Positions 33,748 to 41,786 of a DNA stretch of 64,000 nt are shown one piece after another. The stretch covers positions 52,597 to 116,596 of the forward strand of contig PBYU01000021.1 of the NCBI GenBank assembly GCA_002730035.1, read 5' to 3'. Source of the stretch: Gammaproteobacteria bacterium (GTDB lineage: Bacteria > Pseudomonadota > Gammaproteobacteria > Pseudomonadales > Pseudohongiellaceae). The position numbers and the translations under genes are program-made. The notes under the pieces are model-generated. The model searched no databases. It worked only from the letters and a program-made list of their open reading frames with translations, and had not been told where the DNA came from. Within the stretch, counting starts at the first letter, position 1; every line of letters starts with the position of its first letter.

Positions 33748-34635
33748 ATGTCTAAGGCCGGGCTTACCATAATTGCCCTCGTGGCGGTATTAACGTTACT
33801 GTCATTGGTGTATTTTGCCATCACCTTCGAAGCTCCAACAGGCACCACCACTGTAGTGATTCAGCCTCCCGCGCTGCAACCGGCTGAACCGGAAGCTGTA
33901 GAGGCAATAACGCCTACGCTTCCTCAGATTCGCATCCAGCCGCAACCGGAACCGGTTACTATCGCCAGTGCCGAGCCAGTTATCGAAGAGCCTCCGGAGG
34001 AAGTGCCCATTCCTGAAGCCGTGGTAGAGGAACCGGTAGATGCGGATGTTATTCAGCTGCCCAGGCTGAATAACAGTGATGATTTCGTCTTCGAAGGATT
34101 GCGCGCCATACAAAATGGTGCAGCGCTGTTGCAACTGCTGGCGGACGACCAGATCGTACGCAAGTTCGTGGTGTTTGTAGAAAACATCAGCCGCGGGGAG
34201 TTCCCACAAACCGGGCTACCCTATAAAGGCGTTCAGCAGGAAATGCCAACGCGTAATATCGATGACAATTTATTTGTGATGGACGACAGCGCTCATGCCC
34301 GCTTCGACCAGGTCGTAGATACTTTTGTCTCCATCGATAGCGACGCGGCTATGGCCTTCTATCGCACGCTGTCACCGCTGTTTCAGCAAGCCTATGCTGA
34401 AATCGGTTTTCGTAACGTGAGTTTCGATGCTACGCTGCGCAGTGCCATCACTACAGTGCTGCGCACCACAGACGTGGAAGGGCCTTATCAGCTAGTGAAA
34501 CCATCAGTTATGCTTCTGTATGCCGATGCCAGCATCGAGAACCTGCAGGAAGTACACAAGCAACTGATTCGAATCGGGCCGGAAAATACAGCAAAGCTGA
34601 AAGACAAGCTGCAGCAGTTTCTACTACAACTTTAG
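33748..34635 (+). CDS. DUF3014 membrane-anchored protein
   Basis: The 295-residue protein has an N-terminal transmembrane helix (about residues 5-25), a long Pro/Glu-rich linker (about 30-100) and a helical DUF3014 domain: DDFVFEGLRAIQNGAALLQLLADDQIVRKFVVFVENISRG, then VDTFVSIDSDAAMAFYRTLSPLFQQAYAEIGF and the C-terminal QKQLIRIGPENTAKLKDKL-like segment. The family function is unknown. ATG 33748 is preferred; an upstream TTG at 33736 is also open. It precedes the sulfurtransferase gene by 15 bases. Confidence 0.85.
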   Translation: MSKAGLTIIALVAVLTLLSLVYFAITFEAPTGTTTVVIQPPALQPAEPEAVEAITPTLPQIRIQPQPEPVTIASAEPVIEEPPEEVPIPEAVVEEPVDADVIQLPRLNNSDDFVFEGLRAIQNGAALLQLLADDQIVRKFVVFVENISRGEFPQTGLPYKGVQQEMPTRNIDDNLFVMDDSAHARFDQVVDTFVSIDSDAAMAFYRTLSPLFQQAYAEIGFRNVSFDATLRSAITTVLRTTDVEGPYQLVKPSVMLLYADASIENLQEVHKQLIRIGPENTAKLKDKLQQFLLQL

Positions 34636-34650
34636 TCGATACTCTCAATC

Positions 34651-35499
34651 ATGATTCAAATAGACTCTCCGCTGGTGAATATTAAATGGCTCGAGCAAAA
34701 CCTGAGCGATGAGCGGCTGGTCGTGCTGGACGCCTCGGTTCCACCGGTTGTGCCAGGCTACCAGTCCATTAATAAGGGCGAATTGTGTCGTGTCATCCCC
34801 GGAGCACGACGCTTCGATTACGATCAGCGGGTCTGTAAACCCAATAGTTCACTGCCCCACATGATGCCCAGCGCCGAATTGTTCGAAGCAGAAGTAGGCA
34901 AACAGGGGATCAACCAGGACAGCATCATCGTGGTCTATGATGATGTCGGGCTCTACGCCAGCCCCCGCGCCTGGTGGATGTTTCGGGCCATGGGTCATAG
35001 GCAGGTCGCCGTACTCGATGGCGGTTTGCCAGCCTGGATCGAAGCGGGCAATGACATGGCCGACGAATACGCCGACGTTGAACCAGGGTGTTTTCAGGCC
35101 CATCTCGATGAAGCCCTGTTTTGTGATTTCAACGTAGTATTGGCGGCACTGAATGATTCCAATTGCACTGTCCTGGATGCGCGCTCGGCAGGCCGCTTCA
35201 AAGGCTTGGAAGCGGAACCAAGACCAGAGGTAAGAGAGGGGCACATGCCAAATGCCAAAAATCTGCCCTTTCCGATGGTTCTCGATGGCGGCTTTCTGAA
35301 ACCTGCCGATGAGCTACAGCACATATTTACCAACTTCGCCTCGACTGATAAAAAAGTCATTACCTGCTGTGGATCAGGCATTACGGCGTGCATCCTCACC
35401 CTGGCAGCCAATGTCGCCGGTTATGAGAATCTGTCGGTATACGATGGTTCCTGGGCGGAATGGGGACTCCCCGGCAAACTACCAGTAGTTACCAGCTAG
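34651..35499 (+). CDS. sseA: 3-mercaptopyruvate/thiosulfate sulfurtransferase (two rhodanese domains)
   Basis: The 282-residue cytoplasmic enzyme has an inactive N-terminal rhodanese domain (VVLDASVPPV, ASPRAWWMFRAMGHRQVAVLDGGLPAW) and a catalytic C-terminal one with Cys240 in the loop CGSGIT, which matches the mercaptopyruvate sulfurtransferase type rather than classic rhodanese. It moves sulfane sulfur from mercaptopyruvate or thiosulfate to thiol or cyanide acceptors. Location downstream of DUF3014 suggests cotranscription. Assigning the preferred donor is inference from the loop. Confidence 0.88.
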   Translation: MIQIDSPLVNIKWLEQNLSDERLVVLDASVPPVVPGYQSINKGELCRVIPGARRFDYDQRVCKPNSSLPHMMPSAELFEAEVGKQGINQDSIIVVYDDVGLYASPRAWWMFRAMGHRQVAVLDGGLPAWIEAGNDMADEYADVEPGCFQAHLDEALFCDFNVVLAALNDSNCTVLDARSAGRFKGLEAEPRPEVREGHMPNAKNLPFPMVLDGGFLKPADELQHIFTNFASTDKKVITCCGSGITACILTLAANVAGYENLSVYDGSWAEWGLPGKLPVVTS

Positions 35500-35585
35500 G
35501 CAGTAGAACTCCCACTCCTATTCTCGAACACGAGGACAGGAGTGGTGGCGATTTTGTCTTGGAGTAAAGTCCAGGCGTTACGACA

Positions 35586-36050
35586 TTAATTCTGCGGTAT
35601 AGATGTGGTGACGACGGGGCCCATACCCATAATCTGCACAGTCACGGCTTCATCCTTGGCCATGTCGTAGTGATGCCCTTCCGGTGGCTGGTAGATAAAA
35701 GTGCCTTCCTTGACCGCTATCATGTTGTCCGGATCGTAAACATCCGACTCGGGACCCCAGGAGGTATACCAGGTGCCTTTGATGACGGTGATATAACGTG
35801 CCGTGCTGTGATAGTGCGGTCGGCTGCCTGCGCCCGGTGGAAACGTAATGCGCATGACATATAGACCGGGTTTGCTCGGGTTGCCATAGATAAGCACGCT
35901 GCGGGCACCATCGGCTGGCAGCAGATCTTCAGGCTGGCCGATGATGAAACCCAGCTCGTCCGGCTCGACGTTTTGGGCTATGGCTTGTATGCCCAGTAGT
36001 GCCGCTGCAGTCAAACAAATAGCCCACAGTGCCTTTTTAGTAATTCTCAT
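35586..36050 (-). CDS. exported cupin-domain protein
   Basis: The 154-residue protein has a signal peptide (cleavage near AIAQN) and a single cupin barrel with metal-binding motifs PHYHSTARYITVIKGTWYTSWG (HxH...E-like region) and YQPPEGHHYD. It resembles small periplasmic cupins of unknown substrate. The ATG at 36050 follows AGGAAAATGC, giving a fair ribosome site. It is divergent from the sulfurtransferase and lies downstream of the cytochrome c gene on the same strand, 176 bases away. Confidence 0.82.
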   Translation of the reverse strand: MRITKKALWAICLTAAALLGIQAIAQNVEPDELGFIIGQPEDLLPADGARSVLIYGNPSKPGLYVMRITFPPGAGSRPHYHSTARYITVIKGTWYTSWGPESDVYDPDNMIAVKEGTFIYQPPEGHHYDMAKDEAVTVQIMGMGPVVTTSIPQN

Positions 36051-36226
36051 TGCATTTTCCTCTGGATTTTATTGTTGTATGTGATACGCCAATTGTCAGT
36101 CATATTCTGGGTAAATCTCAACCATTAATGCGTAACAGCTGCCAATTAGCGATGATATCAACCCGTCGCGCCATTCAAAATTCCTCGGCTATAGCTCAAT
36201 ACTCATTTAGTCATCGTACATTCAGA

Positions 36227-36625
36227 TCATGGCGCTACAATATTGATCTCGTCCATGCCATCGTTCGGATCGAGCACCGACTCTCCCGAGGGAAAACCCA
36301 TCTCCGAGAGTATATTTGCGACAATATTTGTGTACTCTGTATCCAATAAAAATCCAGGATTATCTGCAGGCATTTCTGCAACAATTATGTACCAAAAGTT
36401 CAATAGAGGCTTGTCTATCCAGCCTTTCCATATATCCCTATAAAATTTTATGTCATGGCACGCATTACAGTTGGCTTCGTACGCATTTTGACCAGCTGCA
36501 AGCTGTGCTTCGGTATACACACCATCCTTAATGGTTTTTGTCTGAGCATAGGACGTCGAGACGAACCAGATCGGCAGAATTAGTGCTAACGCAAATACAT
36601 TTTTTGAATTTTTTAACACCTGCAT
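36227..36625 (-). CDS. small exported cytochrome c, possible integron-cassette gene
   Basis: The 132-residue protein has a signal peptide (to about residue 27, SYAQ) and one c-type heme site CNACH, with Met candidates for the distal ligand in AEMPADNPG. It is a monoheme periplasmic cytochrome. Upstream (to the right) an attC-like element at 36658-36716 stands 33 bases before its ATG, the position of a preceding cassette's recombination site. No clear attC was found after its stop codon. Confidence 0.8.
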   Translation of the reverse strand: MQVLKNSKNVFALALILPIWFVSTSYAQTKTIKDGVYTEAQLAAGQNAYEANCNACHDIKFYRDIWKGWIDKPLLNFWYIIVAEMPADNPGFLLDTEYTNIVANILSEMGFPSGESVLDPNDGMDEINIVAP

Positions 36626-36657
36626 TTTCTTCTCATCTGTGTTGTCGAATTATCCAG

Positions 36658-36716
36658 TTAGATAACGCTGTTAGTAATGAGCGCCGCTTGCGGCATCTCC
36701 TTGATTTGATTGTATG
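36658..36716 (-). repeat. attC-like element B
   Basis: The plus-strand segment begins GTTAGATAACGC, has a central GCGCCGC/GCGGC hairpin and ends TTGATTTGATTGTATGG. The 13-base string TTGATTTGATTGT and the flanking arrangement match element A at 39081-39141. Its outer ends are complementary to each other, as in integron attC sites read toward the left. Confidence 0.55.
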
Positions 36717-36831
36717 GTCAAATCGGCCCATTTCTTATTCTATATTCTTTGGTTTAAAGTGAAGCCCGTAACCAGTTACCAGCTAGTTACCGATCCAGTA
36801 GCCCGATGATTTTAAGGTCCGCAAAGACCGT

Positions 36832-37902
<1,071 letters not shown>

Positions 37903-37915
37903 TGTGCTGAAATTT

Positions 37916-37987
37916 CACATAATTCATAAGTATTAGAAAAAGAACTAAGCACCGCGAAGGTCTGTCTCAATTGCTATTGTTAGGTGC
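37916..37987 (-). repeat. possible attC-like element C at the end of the GTPase gene
   Basis: On the minus strand the GTPase stop region reads GCACCTAACAATAGC, which contains the RYYYAAC inverse-core form ACCTAAC and resembles the arm of elements A and B. The other arm is less clear and lies beside the IS110 right end (CACATAATTC). It is weaker than A and B. Confidence 0.35.
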
Positions 37988-39070
37988 ATACCTCGGCTTA
38001 TTCTTCACGGTTGACTTAATAAGCTTCCCAAATTTCTTATCCTTCTTTCTCTTTTCTGAATAGGATAATTGGTTGAATTCGGACTCCTTTTTTATCTTTA
38101 AATAGTTTTGATAACGTTGTTCTGACAGATCACCGGTCTTCAATGCAGCTAATATCGCGCAACCGTTTTCATTGGCATGGGAACAGTTAGTAAACTTGCA
38201 GATTTGAGAAAGCTCCAATATTTCTGAGAAGGTCTCTTCTAGGCCATCATCTACGGACATGCTGCCAAGCTCTCTCATTCCTGGAGTATCTATTATCATT
38301 GCCCCACTTTCTAAACGAACTAGTTGACGGCTTGTTGTAGTATGTCGACCCTTGCTTTGTATGCTACTTACTGGCTTGGTTTCAAACTTATCACTACCTA
38401 CGATATTATTAAGTAAAGTAGTTTTACCAACACCAGAAGAACCCAACAAGCAATAAGAAGATTCGCTCTTTAATGAGGTAATAATTGAATCAATATCATC
38501 TCGGTTCAAATTGCTAAACTCCATTACGGTAGTTTGAGGAGCAATACTGGAAACATTTTCCCTAATTTCGCTAACGTCATTTTCGGGTATAAGATCGCAT
38601 TTACTAAGTAGAATAATAGGTTCAATTCCATTTTCATTAACCATAACTAAATAGCGCTCCAACCTTCGCAGATTAAAATTATCATTCAAAGATTGAATAA
38701 TGAACGCAACGTCAATATTTGCAGCTATCAGCTGGAAATCAACTAGTTTTCCGACCGCCTTTCTCTTCAAGAGTGTCTTTCTTGGGAAGACACCATATAT
38801 AACCGCATGCGTATCATCATAGAAAATATCAGCATATACCCAGTCACCAGTAGTGGGAAGATCACTAGCAGACTCGGTCCCGTAAAGAAGGTTTCCTGAC
38901 AACTCAGCAAAGATATCCTCCCCTCCTTTTGTGACTGTATAGCTACCTTTATGTACAGAAACTATCCGAGCAACACCATGAGCGGCGATCTTTTCATCGT
39001 CCGCTCGGCTCTTAAACCAGTCGCTATACCCAATGCTATTCAGATCACTCACAACTAAGTTTATGTCCAT
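37967..39070 (-). CDS. RsgA-like circularly permuted GTPase, AT-rich
   Basis: The 367-residue protein has an N-terminal OB-fold, then the permuted G motifs: LLSKCDLI (G4), GSSGVGKTTLLNN (G1) and DTPGMRELG (G3), and a C-terminal zinc site CKFTNCSHANENGC. This is the RsgA (YjeQ) architecture, the late 30S-assembly GTPase. It is visibly more AT-rich and Lys/Asn/Ile-rich than its neighbours and lies between attC-like elements, so it is probably a laterally acquired paralogue and not the housekeeping rsgA. Confidence 0.87.
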   Translation of the reverse strand: MDINLVVSDLNSIGYSDWFKSRADDEKIAAHGVARIVSVHKGSYTVTKGGEDIFAELSGNLLYGTESASDLPTTGDWVYADIFYDDTHAVIYGVFPRKTLLKRKAVGKLVDFQLIAANIDVAFIIQSLNDNFNLRRLERYLVMVNENGIEPIILLSKCDLIPENDVSEIRENVSSIAPQTTVMEFSNLNRDDIDSIITSLKSESSYCLLGSSGVGKTTLLNNIVGSDKFETKPVSSIQSKGRHTTTSRQLVRLESGAMIIDTPGMRELGSMSVDDGLEETFSEILELSQICKFTNCSHANENGCAILAALKTGDLSEQRYQNYLKIKKESEFNQLSYSEKRKKDKKFGKLIKSTVKNKPRYAPNNSN

Positions 39071-39080
39071 TCACTCTACT

Positions 39081-39141
39081 GCACATAATGCCCTGAATAA
39101 TAAGCGCGTTGTGCGCGTCCTTTTTGATTTGATTGTTATGC
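39081..39141 (-). repeat. attC-like element A
   Basis: This 61-base imperfect palindrome runs from GCACATAATGCC to TTGATTTGATTGTTATGC on the plus strand, with a GCGC/GCGC central hairpin. Its ends (GCATAAC and ATTATGTGC on the minus strand) are nearly complementary and approximate the attC inverse core and core. It overlaps the antitoxin stop codon and precedes the GTPase start, the normal place of a cassette junction. Confidence 0.6.
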
Positions 39142-39396
39142 GGCAGATTCATGCTCGATGTCCCAGCCAGGAAATACAATTACTGCGGGATGACAGTGGA
39201 GCGCTCTAGCAAGTACTTTCGCTCGCTCAACACCAAGCTGTACTCTGTCATTTTCTATGGCAGAAATAGTTGATTGGGGGATGCCTGCTAATTCAGCTAA
39301 TTTATTCTGGCTCAGCTCTTGCAGTTCGCGCAGGATCTTTACTGATTCTCCGACGGAAACTTCAATAGAGCGTTTAGCTAATCTGTAATCGTTCAT
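39136..39396 (-). CDS. XRE-family antitoxin-like HTH protein
   Basis: The 86-residue protein has a central HTH (LRELQELSQNKLAELAGIPQSTISAIENDRVQLGVERAKVLARAL, about residues 22-66) of the HigA/RelB-associated XRE type. ATG 39396 follows GGAGG at the right spacing; an open frame extends to 39417. It lies directly downstream of the tail of a RelE-like toxin gene, so it looks like the antitoxin of a toxin-first type II pair whose toxin is truncated. Confidence 0.85.
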   Translation of the reverse strand: MNDYRLAKRSIEVSVGESVKILRELQELSQNKLAELAGIPQSTISAIENDRVQLGVERAKVLARALHCHPAVIVFPGWDIEHESAA

Positions 39397-39397
39397 G

Positions 39398-39499
39398 TTA
39401 CTTCCTCCGATAGTCATGGGGCGTAACGTTTTCTACTTGAACTAAAACTCTGTCTTTTTCGACCTTATATAGGACGCGATATTGGATATTTAGCCACAT
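39398..39499 (-). pseudogene. truncated RelE/HigB-like toxin, C-terminal tail only
   Basis: The minus strand reads a 33-residue open frame, WLNIQYRVLYKVEKDRVLV and then QVENVTPHDYRRK, ending one base before the antitoxin ATG. The strand pattern (YRVLY...VLVQVENVTPHDYRRK) is the C-terminal part of RelE/ParE-superfamily toxins. The N-terminal two thirds are absent and an in-frame stop precedes the fragment. It is too short for a working toxin. Confidence 0.65.
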
Positions 39500-39620
39500 T
39501 TACTCAAGTAACTGATGAAAAGCGAGCCAAACCACAAGTTTCAGCCACAATTATGCAATCCCGCGCCATATTGACTACCTTATATATCTTCTCTTCAAAA
39601 GAATGAGGGGCACCACTGAA

Positions 39621-40337
39621 ATGGCTAGTCAGTTTATAGAAGATGTACGTTCTAATATCCGCATGCGTGGCTACAGCTTGTCTACGGAGAAGACCTATCT
39701 GTTATGGATTCGGCGGTTTATCCATTTCACAGGCAATGAACATCCTGCAACTGTACCCCTTTCTCAAATTAGTGCTTACCTTACCTATCTGGCACTACAG
39801 CGACAGGTGAGTATCAACACACAAAAAACAGCTCTTAATGCCATTGCTTTCATGTTTGAAAAGTACTTAAAGCGTGAGATAGGCGATTTGGGATTCAAGC
39901 TTGCATTGGAAACGCAAATTATTGCTGCTATAGCTGTGCAACGAAAGGACAACAAGCAAGGTGTGGGTAGCTCAATGGCACCTGCATTATCTCGTAAATA
40001 CCCAAGTGCTTTCAAATCCGAGGCCTGGGCCTATATCTTTCCTGCCAGCAAGCTTTGCCATCATCCATTGACTGGTGAGATTTGTCGTCATCACCTACAT
40101 CCCACCGTGGTGAGGAAATTCATAAGCGCAGCGGTCAAGTCGGCGGAGTTGAAACAGAAACGCGTGACGGCGCATACATTTAGGCATTCCTTCGCCACTC
40201 ACATGTTGGCGAGAGGAGCCGACCTACGAACCGTGCAGGAGTTGTTAGGACACAATGACGTGTCGACCACCCAGATCTATACCCATGTGTTAGGGCGGCA
40301 CTACGCGGGGACAAGCAGTCCATTGGACAGTCTCTGA
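39621..40337 (+). pseudogene. intI: integron integrase (IntI-type), internally deleted
   Basis: The N-terminal SAM-like domain is IntI-like ([28 protein letters not shown], then [31 protein letters not shown]). After [10 protein letters not shown] the sequence jumps to [37 protein letters not shown], the integron-specific region, so about 85-95 residues, including the box I arginine, are missing in frame. Box [25 protein letters not shown] with the tyrosine, and the family-typical SPLDSL end remain. The 239-residue product should be inactive. ATG 39603 is an alternative start. Confidence 0.87.
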
Positions 40338-40668
40338 GCTGCAGTTGAGTGAAACGGGATAGATCGCGGGCTGATGGACTTCGAAAATTCATGGCCCGTT
40401 ATGCGAAGTGCTAACTGCAAGAAAAGTGGTGTGCTTCCTGACACATAGGTTACAGATTATCCCGGAGGGTACTGATAAGTTAACTCGCATTAAATGATAA
40501 TTGGCTGATGAAATCATCAATGCTGTACAAAAGGCACCGATTCCCAGCTGAAATTATTTAACATTCAGTGTGGCTTTATCATCGCTTCAATCTTAGCCAT
40601 CGAAAAGTATGAAATGAAGAATAAGGAGAGGTGGGATTGGAATTGACTAAACGCGAGAACCAGCCAGT
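40338..40668. other. 331-base intergenic region after the integrase
   Basis: No coding gene was recognised. The first 80 bases hold nested inverted repeats (listed separately). The remainder is AT-rich and contains no obvious tRNA or terminator. Confidence 0.4.
40341..40418. repeat. nested inverted repeats, possible attC remnant
   Basis: GCAGTT (40341-40346) pairs with AACTGC (40413-40418), and inside them AACGGG (40353-40358) pairs with CCCGTT (40395-40400), which is followed by ATGCG. Two nested short arm pairs around a variable centre is the plan of an attC site, but the core consensus is imperfect. Confidence 0.35.
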
Positions 40669-41706
40669 TTATTGGTTAGCGTCTGCGTCTTCACTGCTGC
40701 TCGCATCATTTACAGCATCCAACCGGCGTGCACCTGCCAAAATAATCGGCAAAGAATAGTTTCCTTCGTGACAGGCGTATTCGTAGATTTGATCTTGCGG
40801 AGCATTGCGGGTAATCGTACGCTCGCCGGTGAAGGGACTGGCATAGACTTGCTCGTCATTTACCGTGAAGGAATAGTGAATCTCATCATCGCTGACCAGC
40901 GTATAGCGCTCGACTACTTCGAAATCTTCTGACAGCTGGATTGACCGGGGAGAGGACTGTTCGGGCCGAAAGTTTTTGCTGTGCACCACCAAGGTGTCGC
41001 CTTCCCACTGACCGACAGAATCGCCCATCCAGGAAGGAATGTTATGATTAAAGTGTTCGCTATTTAAGCGGATAATCCGTGCGTCATGGATCATCTCAGT
41101 CATGACCATGACATAGTCTTTAGTCTGCACGATCTGCATGTTCGGATTCATCATCATCGGAGTGAGCGATGGCACGGCCGCACCGAAGATCAGGCAACGC
41201 CCCGAGAGTGGCTGTCCTTCAGGACCATCGGTATTTCCGAGCCCGGAGGCTCGACGCCTGGCTCCAAAGTCTCGGAATCCATCTCTCAAGGGTATGCGCC
41301 CATCGGGTGGATCGAGGATTACTGAAGTCCTGAATTCTCCACTTACTCTAACCAGCTCGGGTCTTCGGAAGTGGGCCAGAAATGTGTCATCCGCTTCCTG
41401 CCCGATACGGGCGCCCTGTTCCGGTGCTTCTCTGCCAGGGTCGAGATCGGCATCCTGGCGCACCATTGCTTCGCGCATAGTGCGTTCCAAATCGATAACT
41501 TCCTGCTCGGTGTAGGTCTGCTTCATCTCTAATCTTGCGGGACGCTGCAGCGGGGTTCTCGAACCGAAAAGCCAGATACCCTGAAGATCAGGGTGGCCAT
41601 GCTCTGTGCGGGGCATTTGCCAATCCGTAACATCTTCTGATTGAGCTATCAGCTGCATCGAAAATGTAATCGAACATAAAATCACGATGAAACCGAACTT
41701 AGACAC
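40669..41706 (-). CDS. exported conserved protein of unknown function
   Basis: The 345-residue protein starts at GTG 41706 with AGGA upstream and has a signal peptide (cleavage near LIAQS). The mature N-terminus DWQMPRTEHGHPDLQGIWLFGSRTPLQRP and the central CLIFGAAVPSLTPMM and VGQWEGDTLVVHSKNF segments recur in a widespread family of secreted proteins of unknown function. No catalytic motif was recognised. It lies 80 bases beyond the end of the molybdenum hydroxylase gene on the same strand and may be expressed with it. Confidence 0.75.
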   Translation of the reverse strand: MSKFGFIVILCSITFSMQLIAQSEDVTDWQMPRTEHGHPDLQGIWLFGSRTPLQRPARLEMKQTYTEQEVIDLERTMREAMVRQDADLDPGREAPEQGARIGQEADDTFLAHFRRPELVRVSGEFRTSVILDPPDGRIPLRDGFRDFGARRRASGLGNTDGPEGQPLSGRCLIFGAAVPSLTPMMMNPNMQIVQTKDYVMVMTEMIHDARIIRLNSEHFNHNIPSWMGDSVGQWEGDTLVVHSKNFRPEQSSPRSIQLSEDFEVVERYTLVSDDEIHYSFTVNDEQVYASPFTGERTITRNAPQDQIYEYACHEGNYSLPIILAGARRLDAVNDASSSEDADANQ

Positions 41707-41786
41707 AACTGAATCCTGATTCTCAGCGACATGAAACGGAAGAAGGGGACGGTTTAAATAAAACCTCTCCGTCCCCTCGCTGGCAT

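Noticed and set aside
35488-36785. Shared GTTACCAGCTAG near the sulfurtransferase end and left of IS110
   Set aside because: Twelve bases only, no flanking similarity; probably chance.
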